The notes beneath the pieces were generated by a model, which searched no databases, was not told the origin of the DNA, and worked only from the letters and a program-made list of their open reading frames with translations. From JBEISR01 sp044371425 (GTDB lineage: Bacteria; Planctomycetota; Planctomycetia; Pirellulales; Pirellulaceae): a DNA stretch of 64,000 bases. A program made the translations under genes and the position numbers. Positions 52,868 to 62,534 of the stretch are shown here, piece by piece (the first letter of the stretch is position 1; each line of letters opens with the position of its first letter). The stretch lies in NCBI GenBank assembly GCA_044371425.1, contig JBILTR010000024.1, positions 1 to 64,000 of the forward strand. The letters are read 5' to 3'.

Positions 52868-55800
52868 TCAGGGGGTCGCTGGAGCGGCTTGAAGGAAGTC
52901 CTTCATCCCTGATTGGGGTTTGTTCAGGGCGCGTTGAGCTTCTCGCGCGATCTGGTCGAATGCCGGGTAGTGCTTCGACTGCACGACCCCTGGGAATCCA
53001 ACGGCGGTGCTACGCAGGTCCCCCAGCGTTCGTTCCCATTCCTTGGTCTTCTTGGCGGGATCGGTTTCCGAAGCGGCGATCTGCATACGGCATTGGGCCA
53101 GCCGCATTCGACTTTCAAAAAAGTATTCGAGCAGTTCGGGCTTTTGGCCGGCGGAGCGAGCCAGTTTCTGGGACATCAGTCCCCAGCCCCATACCGACAT
53201 CGTTCCATTGGGCAGCTTGTCGGTCCCCAGCATGGCTTCGCGCAGACGCTGGGGGTCCTTGCTGGCGGTCCCCCAGTCTTCCAGAGTGCGCGCCGCTTCC
53301 AGTTGGGCGCTGAGCATTTGATTGTTGCGTTTCAGAAGTCCCTTGAGCCGTTCGATCGCCTCGGGAAACTGCTTGGCGCCTCGCATCGCCATCGCCGACT
53401 TCCATTCGATTTCATCGAGAGATTTTCCGACCGATTCCAGCAGCTTGGTATCCTTCTGCTGGAGGTTGAGTAGTCTCTGGTAGGTGGTCGAGGCACCCTG
53501 GAAGAGTTTCTCCTTTTGCGAGGCGGCCAGCGGATTGGATTCTTCCTGCTGTGCTAGCGAGAGCATGGTGGAGCCAGCCCAGTCGAGAGTGGAAGGATCT
53601 TCGGAGATACCGGCCAGCTGGACCAGCAGCACCTGGACGCTGTCGACCAGTTTCGCGCGGTCTTGCGGGGACTTGTTCTGACGAATCTGATCGCGGAGAT
53701 CCTGCGCCAGCATCACCAGCGAGGCCGCCATCTTTCGCGAACCCTCGGGGGTATCGGCCACCGATTTGCTCATCTGGCCCAGCAGCGACTCCAACTGCTT
53801 GACGTCCAGCTGAGGGCCTTTGCCGCTGCCTGCGGCGAGCACCTGAGTCTGCAGCTGCAGGCGGTAGGCATCCAGTTTCACCCGCGGCTCCTGAACCACT
53901 TCGGGCCGCGAGGCGAGGATGGCAAGAGGTCCGACTTCGGGGCGTTGCAGGATTGCCGACGCCTCGTCGAACTTCTGGGTCTTCATGGCGATGGCGGCCA
54001 GCGAATTGCCTGTCTCCACCGCGCGCTGGTCGACCGAATCGGGTGTCAGCGGCTGGTAGCCTTCTTCCAGCATCCGCTGCGCTCGGTCGCGAATGGCGAT
54101 TTCCGCTTCCCCTTCTTCCTTCCCTTCCTTGCGGCGTGCGTCGCATTCCAGGAGATAAAGGTTGTAGAGCACCACTCCCAGTTCGCGGCGGATCTGGGCG
54201 CCCTTAGGTCCTTCGGCCGGGAGCAACTTGAGGTACCGCTCGGCATCCTCCCAGCGCTGCTGTTTGAATGCCCCATCGAGCAGGATCAATGCCGCATCCT
54301 GGCTTTCGGTTGCCGAAGGCCAGGTGGCGATCATGTGGTTGGCGAGCGATTCGAGGGCCGCCGATGCCGAAGCGGCTCGCTGTGGATCGGCCACCTCGCT
54401 CAACTTCTGATAGGCGACCAGCGCCAGCTTGCCCGATGCCTTGCCGCTCTCGGCACCTTGGCTGGAGCGAGTCAGGAAGTCGCTGACCACAGCGCTCTCC
54501 CAGAAGCGATCCTGCTTCAGCAGGGCGTAGGAGAGCATGTAGCGAGCGCGGACCAAGTCGTCGCGGGCATCTTCGCTGCCAAACAAGCGAAGAGTCTGTC
54601 GCAGGATGGACTCCGCCGATGCAAAATCTTGCCGGCTGGCATCGACCACGCCCTGGATCTCTTGTTCGATCGCCCCCTTTTCATCAGCGGAGGCTTCCGA
54701 CAGACGGGTTCGGAGGATCTCTAGCGACAGGTCGGCGTTCTCCCCTTGTTCGATCCTTTCGCGCGCTGCTGGGAGACCCTCGGCAAACTTCTTGACCACC
54801 ACGCCATCCCCCTTTGGCTGGCCCGCGGCCTCGACCCCCAGCTTGGAGAGCGCCTGTCGAGCTGCTTCCTGATGGGAGCCGGCGCGTCGCAGGATGCCAT
54901 TGAGGAGATTGCGAGCCTCGGACTTCTCCGTCCTCGCCTTGGTGGCCGATGCCGGATCGGATTCCAGCTGCGCGGCCCAGGCGCCTTTGGCCTCTCCCAG
55001 GGCAAGCTGCAGATCGAGCCATTCGGGTTGCCATCGTTCGGCACCCTGAGCCGTCTTCATCAGCTGCTCGGCCCTCGCGATGATCGCCTCGAATTTCCCC
55101 TGCTCGGCGTTGGCCAACAGTCGCACCAGAGACGCAGTCGCCTGGACTCGCCATTCGCGAAATGGGCCTGTCTCTTCAATATCCGCCACGCGCACAAAAC
55201 TGTCGTAGGCGTCATCGACCTTCCCCAGTTTGGCCTGCACCTGGCCTCGGTAAAGGAGGCTGAGCGTCCGGCGGCCGGCTTCCTTGGAGCCGGGAGTTTT
55301 TTCGATGACCTGCGAGAGAAGGGACTCCGACTTTTCGAGAAAGGCCTTTGATTCCGCCGAGCCATCGGGATAGGTATCGGCGAGGAATTTGTTGGTGAGA
55401 CCTCGCAGGATTTCCGCTTGGCGATACTCTCCTTGGTACCTTTCTCGAGTCGCCAGGGCGGCGGCGTCGGTGGCGGCGATGCGGGCACCCTGCATCGATT
55501 CGAGAATCGGCTTGAGCTCGGCCAAGGTATCGTCGAAAAGCTTCAGAGCCGCCTCGAATGCCTGTCGGCCTGCCTGCCGTTCCTGCTCGGTCGCCTTCGG
55601 GCTTTTGGCCGCTTCCAACGCTTGCTGGCCACGCCCCAGCAGGAGATCGGCAAGCGCCAGCCTGGCTTCGGATCGACGGGGATGATTGGGGGATGCCTGA
55701 AGAAAGTCCTCAAAACCTTTCTGCAGCTGGTCCATCCTCTGGTTGCGTTGTTCGGCCGACCTCAGTGTCGTCAGAGAATCTTGCAGCAGTAACAGTCGCT

Positions 55801-56113
55801 CCAGCGGCAAATCGGCCTTCATCGCATCGGGAAGTGTGCCGCTGCGATCTAGCTCTTCCAGGTACACGGCGGCCAGCTGGTGCAGCTGCTGCTCCTTCAG
55901 CCGCTCCAGGAACTTCGCGACAGGTTCTTCGGCCTTCGCCAAGGTCCCCGCCAGGCTGACGATCGCCAGCCCCAAAAAGCTCGCCAACCCTCGACGCCTG
56001 TTTTGTTCCCAAGCACCAGGACGCGATCGACCAGGAGTCGACTGGAATCGATTCTCTCGATCAGTCAGTGTCCGGGGGGACCGAGGGATGGATCGATGAA
56101 ACTGCTTGCCCAT
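52868..56113 (-). CDS. very large exported TPR/solenoid protein
   Basis: The 1081-aa protein begins with RRRGLASFLGLAIVSLAGTLAKAEE, a signal peptide about 37 residues in. The rest is helical-repeat solenoid with recognisable TPR-like pairs (RRSEARLALADLLLGRGQQALEAA, DAYDSFVRVADIEETG, FPEAIERLKGLLKRNNQ). No enzymatic motif is seen. It would be a periplasmic scaffold. The start is chosen just before the signal; the frame is open to 56302. It is the first gene of the leftward Tol cluster. Confidence 0.85.
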   Translation of the reverse strand: MGKQFHRSIPRSPRTLTDRENRFQSTPGRSRPGAWEQNRRRGLASFLGLAIVSLAGTLAKAEEPVAKFLERLKEQQLHQLAAVYLEELDRSGTLPDAMKADLPLERLLLLQDSLTTLRSAEQRNQRMDQLQKGFEDFLQASPNHPRRSEARLALADLLLGRGQQALEAAKSPKATEQERQAGRQAFEAALKLFDDTLAELKPILESMQGARIAATDAAALATRERYQGEYRQAEILRGLTNKFLADTYPDGSAESKAFLEKSESLLSQVIEKTPGSKEAGRRTLSLLYRGQVQAKLGKVDDAYDSFVRVADIEETGPFREWRVQATASLVRLLANAEQGKFEAIIARAEQLMKTAQGAERWQPEWLDLQLALGEAKGAWAAQLESDPASATKARTEKSEARNLLNGILRRAGSHQEAARQALSKLGVEAAGQPKGDGVVVKKFAEGLPAARERIEQGENADLSLEILRTRLSEASADEKGAIEQEIQGVVDASRQDFASAESILRQTLRLFGSEDARDDLVRARYMLSYALLKQDRFWESAVVSDFLTRSSQGAESGKASGKLALVAYQKLSEVADPQRAASASAALESLANHMIATWPSATESQDAALILLDGAFKQQRWEDAERYLKLLPAEGPKGAQIRRELGVVLYNLYLLECDARRKEGKEEGEAEIAIRDRAQRMLEEGYQPLTPDSVDQRAVETGNSLAAIAMKTQKFDEASAILQRPEVGPLAILASRPEVVQEPRVKLDAYRLQLQTQVLAAGSGKGPQLDVKQLESLLGQMSKSVADTPEGSRKMAASLVMLAQDLRDQIRQNKSPQDRAKLVDSVQVLLVQLAGISEDPSTLDWAGSTMLSLAQQEESNPLAASQKEKLFQGASTTYQRLLNLQQKDTKLLESVGKSLDEIEWKSAMAMRGAKQFPEAIERLKGLLKRNNQMLSAQLEAARTLEDWGTASKDPQRLREAMLGTDKLPNGTMSVWGWGLMSQKLARSAGQKPELLEYFFESRMRLAQCRMQIAASETDPAKKTKEWERTLGDLRSTAVGFPGVVQSKHYPAFDQIAREAQRALNKPQSGMKDFLQAAPATP

Positions 56114-56603
56114 ATCTCGATTCGCTCCGCCGTGTTCCGAAACATCCTTGGCCCGCTGATTCCCCAAGGCACCATCCGCGTCGTTCCGATTGCGAAGGAT
56201 GTGGGGTGCAGAGGCAAAGATGGAAGTGGAAAAGGAAATCCTGCCAAGGTCCGATCGCGTCAGCACTTGCTGCAGGAGCCACCGCATTTTACCGAGTGCC
56301 AAACATCAAAGCACCATCCGACGATGGAAATCGGAGCAACTTCTCCCGCTTTGCGTTTCCCACGATGGAAGGGTGTCACAGCGATGGGAAGCCAAAGAGA
56401 ACCGACCAGCCCATCTCTCTTCCTCCTCGTCAGCCGATCCCAGTGGACGGCCGCTTGGCCATCGCCCTTGCAATTGGCGAGGATATGATGACGAAGGGGG
56501 CGATCGGGAAGTGTGCGTCAACGCAAGCAAGCGATGGATGGCGCAGCTTCCAGGATGCCAAGTGGAGCAAGCGATATTTGCCGGATGGATGGGGAGCCAC
56601 AAG
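56114..56603. other. divergent intergenic region of the Tol cluster
   Basis: This 490-bp stretch separates the leftward TPR-Tol genes from the rightward 993-aa gene. Frames running through it are extensions of the two flanking genes without family-like sequence. Both promoters should lie here; I cannot assign hexamers confidently. Confidence 0.45.
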
Positions 56604-59585
56604 ATGGTGCGATTGCAGCGGGACCGCTGGTACACGGCGTCCGGGATGGCCAGATCGCGCCAGCGCGCTCAGCAGCAATCGCGACCCGGCAGGCAGTTGG
56701 GGTCGCTGCTGCTGGCGTTGATCCTGGTGACGATGCTGATGCAGCAAGCATCCAATCCGTTGGTTTGGAGTCGAGCCTTTCGGGCGCTGGGGACGCCGCT
56801 GGATCCTGCAGCCGTAACGCCTCCCCAGGGTCCGATCGCGCCAGGCTCTGGCGGCTCGTCCTCTTCCTCCTCACGCCCAATCGGCGATGGAATGCCAGAT
56901 CCAGAGTCTCTTTTTCGTATGGCGGTGCACCGCGATCAGGTGGCGATGTGGCGAGTGTTGCTGCAACAGTTGCCTGCCAAGGATCGGCAGTGGCTGGCCC
57001 GTGCGCTCTATGAAACGACTTGGCGGCAGGCTGTAGCGGGCAGCCCCAGCGTCAGCGATCTCAAGAAGGCCAACCAACCCATCGGCTCCCTCGACGCCTC
57101 GCAGCGCGATACCAGCACGTCCGAACCATCGACCAAGGGAGACAGTCCACCGGTGGGCGATGGCGGGAAGGGGGCGCGCGACCAGGAAGGTTGGAAGCGC
57201 TGGGGGGAGATTAGCCAAGCGGAGTGGATGGGCTGGGAGCTGGTCATGGAGGGATTGCCGTCTTCCCTGGAGCCGGGAACGGCGGCTGTTTCTCAGGATC
57301 CCGCTGCCGTCGCACGCCAGGAACTGGTAGCGCATTGGAAGCTTCTGGTCGATTCGATGACTTCCCCGAGGATCGACCAGGAGCTTCTGGCGAGTGAATC
57401 GATGAGGACATTGAGCGAGGGGAGTTCGGGCCGAGCGTTGATCGAAGCGTTGGATGGCGATCTGATCGAAACCCTGCGCGATGGGGCACCCTGGCAGGCG
57501 GCGGAGCGATTGGCATTCTTGCGTCAGTTTCAGATCGCTTTGCACAATCCGGCCAACGGGATACCGCACTGGATCTCCACCACCCAGCTCGACTCATCCG
57601 GCTCGGAGTATCGTGGTCAGGCGATCGGCTTGGTCGGGCAAGTGGCTCAAGTCGATCCATCGCAGCGCGTCTCCGATGCAATGCTGGGCGACATGCGGTA
57701 CCGACCTTGGTGGATGCGGCCGGGCGATGGCGCCTCGCAGCCCTGGTTGATCTATCTTCCCGAACCGGTCTGGTTGGCCGCGCGCCAGTCCAATCCTGGT
57801 TTCCCGGAGACGCAGGAAGCGATGCAGGGAGTCGGCTGCAGGATCGAGGCCATCTACTTGAAGCGTTTGGCCTATCGATCGAAACGAGGGGTCGATGTGG
57901 TCCCGGTCCTGATCGCGCGGCGCATCGACCCGGAATCCGCTTCCATCGCTGCCGGTTCGCCGCCAGCCGTCCTACCCAGCGCATCGAATCGATCGTTGCC
58001 ATGGCCCCCTTGGAGGCCACCGGGGAGGGAATTGGCTGCGTTGCGGACTCTGGGTGGTGTGCTGGGACCGCTGATGGATCAGTTGCGAGATGAGGTGACG
58101 GCGACCAGTGAGTGGTACAGCAAGCCTGAGATGGAGGAGCCACCAGCAGAAGGCAACGGAACTGCGTTCGCCAAGTCGGCTCCTGCGTCGCTCCTGGCGA
58201 TGATCCACCAAATGGATCGTCCATCGGACTTAGTGCGGGAGTGGGCCGAGCAGCCGAGGCTGGCCGAGCGATGGAATGTGCCGCTGCGATCGATGGTTGG
58301 AACAGCAAGGTGGTGGCAGCAGCTGGCAGTCACGGGGGAGGAGGCCGAGTGGTTTGGCGGTGATCGGTGCTATCGGTTCTGGTGGGAGCCAGCTCTGGAC
58401 AGTGCAGCAGAGGCTGTCCCGCCCAGTAGCGCGGATCTTCCCGCTGGCGTGGTGGACAAGAAGTTGTCAGCGGGACGATTCGCAGGGAAGGTGGCGACCG
58501 GTTGCTGGATCTACTGCCGCCAGATCCCCAGGCTTTGGCTTCCCTCCGCCCGGATCGACCAGCCCGTGACGGTGGCGGCTCTTTGGCTGGCGATCGATGC
58601 ACCGAACAGTCCGGCAAGTCCAGCGCAGGGTCTAGCCATAGCCAGCCATATCGATTGGTCCTGGGACGGCTGGAGCACGCCACTTCCCGATGGCGTCGAA
58701 GCACTCCCAGCCACTTTTCGGCAGCTTGGATCGCAGGGGTGGAACCTGGCACAGATCGATACCTTGGAGCGCCTTCAGGGGAAGCCGATTCAGCGAGACG
58801 ATGGGGAGTCGTTGATGCCGCTGCTGCGGCTGGTGACGGAATCAGCGACAGGGACTGTGGAAGGGGCTGAGGCATCGGTCTTGGTCCCTGCCTACGGGAC
58901 GGAGGAATCGACTGGAGTTTCCAAGGCTCCCCGTACGCTCGCGCAGGTGCTTAGAGATCCCCTCGGTGCGATCCTGCAGCCGGTCGCTATCTCGGTGCGA
59001 TTGCTGCGTGCGGCACGGATCGAGGTGGTGGATCCGGCCGAGCGGCAGTGGCTGGGGGCCGATCACTACTACGAAGTCGATGGGATGGGGGATCTTCAAG
59101 GGACGCGGATCGATTACCGACCTTCGTCCAAGGCCGGTGAACCGATTCGATTCGAAGGGGAGTTTCCGGTGACGCTGCTGGCCAGCAAGTTGCCCGCGGA
59201 ACTACTGGCCGAAGGGGAGGTGATGGAGGAGACCCAGACCGCTCAGATCGCGCTGCGCGGGCAGGTGGAGGTGGAAGGTTTGCACTACCGGATGTGGGCC
59301 TATCGCAGCCAGCGCATCGCCAACCGCTCTATCGATCGCCCCGACGATGCGACGGGAGCCCAGTTGGCACCTCTGATCGCGGTGGCCAAGTGGACCGTGG
59401 TGCCACCGCTGTCGGTCAGCCAGGTGCGACGTGCGATCGACCAGGGGAGTTCGATCTGGTTCTGGGGTATGGCCGGCATTGCGGGGTTGGCGTGGTGGTG
59501 GATCCGGCGCGATGCGGTGGCGCGAAGGAGGCTTCGTGCCAAGGGAAGGGGAGTGATGGACCGAGATTCTGGGCAGCGCAGCTAG
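56604..59585 (+). CDS. large membrane-anchored protein of unknown function
   Basis: The 993-aa protein has an N-terminal transmembrane helix (GSLLLALILVTMLMQQ, about 32-47) and a C-terminal one (IWFWGMAGIAGLAWWWIRR, about 952-970) with a large body between them, so most of it is probably periplasmic. The body is mixed, with no recognised domain; RCYRFWWEPAL and DHYYEVDGMGDLQGTRIDYR look like beta-sheet segments. GGGGAG lies 7 bases before the ATG. It is divergent from the Tol cluster and may be its partner. Confidence 0.75.
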   Translation: MVRLQRDRWYTASGMARSRQRAQQQSRPGRQLGSLLLALILVTMLMQQASNPLVWSRAFRALGTPLDPAAVTPPQGPIAPGSGGSSSSSSRPIGDGMPDPESLFRMAVHRDQVAMWRVLLQQLPAKDRQWLARALYETTWRQAVAGSPSVSDLKKANQPIGSLDASQRDTSTSEPSTKGDSPPVGDGGKGARDQEGWKRWGEISQAEWMGWELVMEGLPSSLEPGTAAVSQDPAAVARQELVAHWKLLVDSMTSPRIDQELLASESMRTLSEGSSGRALIEALDGDLIETLRDGAPWQAAERLAFLRQFQIALHNPANGIPHWISTTQLDSSGSEYRGQAIGLVGQVAQVDPSQRVSDAMLGDMRYRPWWMRPGDGASQPWLIYLPEPVWLAARQSNPGFPETQEAMQGVGCRIEAIYLKRLAYRSKRGVDVVPVLIARRIDPESASIAAGSPPAVLPSASNRSLPWPPWRPPGRELAALRTLGGVLGPLMDQLRDEVTATSEWYSKPEMEEPPAEGNGTAFAKSAPASLLAMIHQMDRPSDLVREWAEQPRLAERWNVPLRSMVGTARWWQQLAVTGEEAEWFGGDRCYRFWWEPALDSAAEAVPPSSADLPAGVVDKKLSAGRFAGKVATGCWIYCRQIPRLWLPSARIDQPVTVAALWLAIDAPNSPASPAQGLAIASHIDWSWDGWSTPLPDGVEALPATFRQLGSQGWNLAQIDTLERLQGKPIQRDDGESLMPLLRLVTESATGTVEGAEASVLVPAYGTEESTGVSKAPRTLAQVLRDPLGAILQPVAISVRLLRAARIEVVDPAERQWLGADHYYEVDGMGDLQGTRIDYRPSSKAGEPIRFEGEFPVTLLASKLPAELLAEGEVMEETQTAQIALRGQVEVEGLHYRMWAYRSQRIANRSIDRPDDATGAQLAPLIAVAKWTVVPPLSVSQVRRAIDQGSSIWFWGMAGIAGLAWWWIRRDAVARRRLRAKGRGVMDRDSGQRS

Positions 59586-59792
59586 CAGGTGAGAGGGACT
59601 TTCGTTGCGTTGGCTTCGATCGGGCTCTTTCATCCCACGCGTTCATCCCCTTGCCATCGTCAGCTCCCCCGATTCGCGATCCAGCGGGATTGGGTATGAT
59701 GAGGTGCTGCGGCCGATTGCCTGTCCGGTTGTGGCTGGCGGTGGCCTGAATTGAATCGGATATCCAGGAACAAAACGCGGGAGAGCGGAAGC

Positions 59793-60743
59793 ATGCGCAG
59801 AGCGAAGATTTCGATCATCGGGGCAGGGAACGTGGGAGCCACCTGTGCGCATTGGTGCGCGGCGGCTGAACTTGGGGACATCGTGCTACTGGACGTGCCC
59901 GCCACCGAGCAGATGCCGAAAGGGAAGGCGCTCGACCTGATGCAAAGCTCCCCGATCATGGGCTTTGACAGCAACGTGATCGGGACCACCAGCTACGAAG
60001 ATACCGCAGGAAGCGACGTGGTCGTGGTCACCGCGGGAATCGCGCGCAAGCCAGGGATGAGCCGTGATGATCTGCTGAGCACCAATGCGAAGATCGTCAG
60101 CAGTGTCTCCGAAGAGATCAAGAAGACCAGTCCCAATGCAGTGGTGATCGTCGTCAGCAACCCGCTGGATGCCATGGTGCAACGAGCGTTTCAGGTTACT
60201 GGCTTTCCTTCCCACCGCGTCATCGGGCAGGCCGGGGTGCTTGATACGGCCCGCTATCGCACCTTCCTGGCGATGGAACTGGGGGTTAGCGTCGAGGATA
60301 TCTCTGCGATGCTGCTGGGTGGGCACGGCGATACCATGGTGCCAGTGCCTAGCTGCACCAGCGTTGGTGGCATTCCTGTCAGCCAACTGATCTCGGCGCA
60401 GCGACTGGAGGAAATCGTCCAGCGAACGCGCGTCGGTGGTGCCGAAATCGTCTCGCTGCTCAAAACGGGAAGCGCCTACTACGCTCCGGCCGCCGCTACC
60501 GCTCAAATGGTCGAAGCGATCGTGCGCGATAAGAAACGATTGATTCCGTGCGCCGTCTATTGCGACAAGGAGTATGGCGTGGGCGGGTACTACGTTGGCG
60601 TGCCGGTCATCCTGGGTAGCAAGGGGGTCGAAAAAATCATCGAGCTGAAGCTGACCGACGCGGAAAAGGCTGACTTCGCGAAAAGCGTCGATGCGGTCAA
60701 GAGCCTGGTGGCCACCATGGGCCAACTGCTTCAGTCGGCTTGA
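59793..60743 (+). CDS. mdh: malate dehydrogenase (LDH-like type)
   Basis: The 316-aa enzyme interconverts malate and oxaloacetate with NAD+. It has the Rossmann motif IIGAGNVGATCA, substrate arginines in RKPGMSRDDLL (the RKPGMxR loop typical of malate specificity), VVSNPLDAM, and the catalytic His in GGHGDTMVP. GGGAGAG precedes the ATG at 59793. It stands alone. Confidence 0.96.
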   Translation: MRRAKISIIGAGNVGATCAHWCAAAELGDIVLLDVPATEQMPKGKALDLMQSSPIMGFDSNVIGTTSYEDTAGSDVVVVTAGIARKPGMSRDDLLSTNAKIVSSVSEEIKKTSPNAVVIVVSNPLDAMVQRAFQVTGFPSHRVIGQAGVLDTARYRTFLAMELGVSVEDISAMLLGGHGDTMVPVPSCTSVGGIPVSQLISAQRLEEIVQRTRVGGAEIVSLLKTGSAYYAPAAATAQMVEAIVRDKKRLIPCAVYCDKEYGVGGYYVGVPVILGSKGVEKIIELKLTDAEKADFAKSVDAVKSLVATMGQLLQSA

Positions 60744-60784
60744 CCCTCCCTGGGCCCCAAAGCCGCCCGAAAAAAGGCTAGAAA

Positions 60785-60809
60785 GAGATCCAGAAAGCTT
60801 CTGGATCTC
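60785..60809. terminator. terminator-like hairpin after mdh
   Basis: An 11-bp perfect stem (GAGATCCAGAA / TTCTGGATCTC) with a 3-nt loop begins 42 bp after the mdh stop. There is no T-run on the plus strand, so intrinsic termination is uncertain. Confidence 0.45.
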
Positions 60810-61300
60810 CAGCATCAGGCTTGGGGAGCTGGACGAAAGTCGCTCCCCGTCGATTCTTCGCCGCTTGACCATTTTTCCCGCGGCGAATACTAGCGTCAGC
60901 AATCTGGGAAAGCTTCGTCGACAGGCTGCGTGTTTTCTCCTTCCTGTCGGGTTGACATACCGCTTAGAAAACGTCTAAAACGCGAACAGTGCGATTGGTG
61001 AGCGATCGAAGCAAGGCGACTCGAGGGCTCCCGGGACTTCCTGTCCTGTTCGCGAGAGAGATGGTCCATAGAACCAGTCGCAGGGATCCGCGCTGGTGCT
61101 TTCCCTGTCGTTGCGATCGGTGCCATGGCGTCGGTTGGTGGAAGATGGGGAGAGCGACGTCAGGGAGGCGGCCTGGGGCGTTGGAAGGAAGGCATCTTGG
61201 CGGCTGATCGCCAAGCTTGGACACTCCTTGGGACGCGCAGGCGACATCGTTCTTATCAGCATTCCGAGAACTCCCTCTTATCGAATCGGATGGAAGTCGC
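60810..61300. other. gap with a promoter-like sequence
   Basis: No gene is supported here. TTGACA (60952-60957) and TCTAAA (60974-60979) are 16 bp apart. TTAGA and TCTAA around AAACG form a short inverted repeat overlapping the -10 region. If real it would drive the three-gene run that starts at 61301 from a long leader. Confidence 0.4.
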
Positions 61301-62086
61301 ATGAATCGCTTTGATGGCAGCGGGCCTTCGTCGTTTCCTTCCTCCCAGGCAGCGACGGCCTGCGCGGCAGCAGCTAGGCGACGAATGGTTTCTGAAACCG
61401 CTCGGCTCGACCCTCGGCCGCTGGATCTGGGCAGCCCGGGCAAGATCTTCATGCCAGAGGGGTATGAGCCCAACTATGCCTATCCGCTGGTGGTCTGGTT
61501 CCATTCGTGCGCCAGCAGTGAATGGGAACTGGATGGCGTCGCCAGCAATTTGAGTTTGAGAAACTATGTGGCGATAGCTCTTCGGGGCAATCGTCGCGAT
61601 CATCCGCTCCGCAATCTTTTCGGTTGGCAGGTGACGGAGACGGGTGTGGCGCAGGTGGAAGAATCGCTGTTTGAGGCGATCGACGAACTAAAGAGCCGAA
61701 TGCAGCTCAATGGACGCGCGGTCTTTTTGGCGGGCTATGGCAGTGGCGCCACGATGGCGCAAGCGATTGCCTTGCGCTATCCGCAACAGTTTGCGGGAGT
61801 GATTGCGATCGAGGGCAGCATTCCTCGGCTTCCCAGATTGCTGTCGCAATGGGAGGCGGCAAGAAAGCTACCGATCGTTTCGATGTATGGACAGTCGGAA
61901 TCTTCCGCAATGACCTCGCAGGCACTCGAGTTCCTGCGATTCGCTCAGACAGCCCATCTGAATGCTTACCCCGCCATTTTTCCCGGCGCTCAGGGGCTCG
62001 ACAGCACCATGCTTCAGATCGCTGATCGATTCATGATGCAGCGGGTTCGCGGCGAAGGGGTGAATCTGTTCGAAACGGTAGGATGA
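61301..62086 (+). CDS. alpha/beta hydrolase-fold protein with a degenerate triad
   Basis: The 261-aa protein resembles phospholipase/carboxylesterase-type hydrolases: GKIFMPEGYEPNYAYPLVVWFHSCASSEWEL, the elbow AGYGSGATMA with the nucleophile Ser, and ALRYPQQFAGVIAIEGSIP. At the places where the family has the acid and the His, the sequence reads MYGQSESSAMT and FPGAQGLDSTML, so Asp and His seem replaced. No signal peptide is visible. It is probably a pseudo-enzyme or uses other residues. Confidence 0.8.
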   Translation: MNRFDGSGPSSFPSSQAATACAAAARRRMVSETARLDPRPLDLGSPGKIFMPEGYEPNYAYPLVVWFHSCASSEWELDGVASNLSLRNYVAIALRGNRRDHPLRNLFGWQVTETGVAQVEESLFEAIDELKSRMQLNGRAVFLAGYGSGATMAQAIALRYPQQFAGVIAIEGSIPRLPRLLSQWEAARKLPIVSMYGQSESSAMTSQALEFLRFAQTAHLNAYPAIFPGAQGLDSTMLQIADRFMMQRVRGEGVNLFETVG

Positions 62087-62120
62087 ACCGGTTTCCGACA
62101 GATGGCTGGCAGGAGGGCCG

Positions 62121-62504
62121 ATGGTTCATCGCATCCGGCTGAGAGGCCCTTGGCATTGGGAACGCACCCGAGACCAAGTTCGGTTGTACCGCGCGTTTCA
62201 CCAGCCCGATAGAATCGACTCTTTGGAATCGATTCGACTTCATCTGGTCCTCCAGCCCCAGATCCATCTGCTGGCTCTGCAACTCAATGGTGAGGCTCTT
62301 TCTGCCCAACTTGCCTTGGGACCAGAAGGCGCCTCGATCGACCCCTGGCTGTCCGCCTATAATCAGCTCCAGTTGGATGTGGTCGAAGTAGTCGAAACGG
62401 CCCAGGCGCGGATCGGCCCAGCGGACGGAAAGTTTCCAAAGACTTTCGAAAATCCCTGGCTGCTAGATGCGTGGCTGGCGTTGCATCCACGAGCTGCGAA
62501 TTGA
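62121..62504 (+). CDS. small conserved-looking protein, unknown function
   Basis: The 127-aa protein begins after a clear AGGAGG site, 34 bp after the hydrolase-fold gene. It is rich in Leu/Gln with patterned strands (SIRLHLVLQPQIHLLALQLNG) and ends in a Trp/Leu-rich segment (NPWLLDAWLALHP). I do not recognise the family. Its position suggests cotranscription with its neighbours. Confidence 0.65.
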   Translation: MVHRIRLRGPWHWERTRDQVRLYRAFHQPDRIDSLESIRLHLVLQPQIHLLALQLNGEALSAQLALGPEGASIDPWLSAYNQLQLDVVEVVETAQARIGPADGKFPKTFENPWLLDAWLALHPRAAN

Positions 62505-62534
62505 GCGACTATTCCTTTTCAAGGATCCCGTCGG

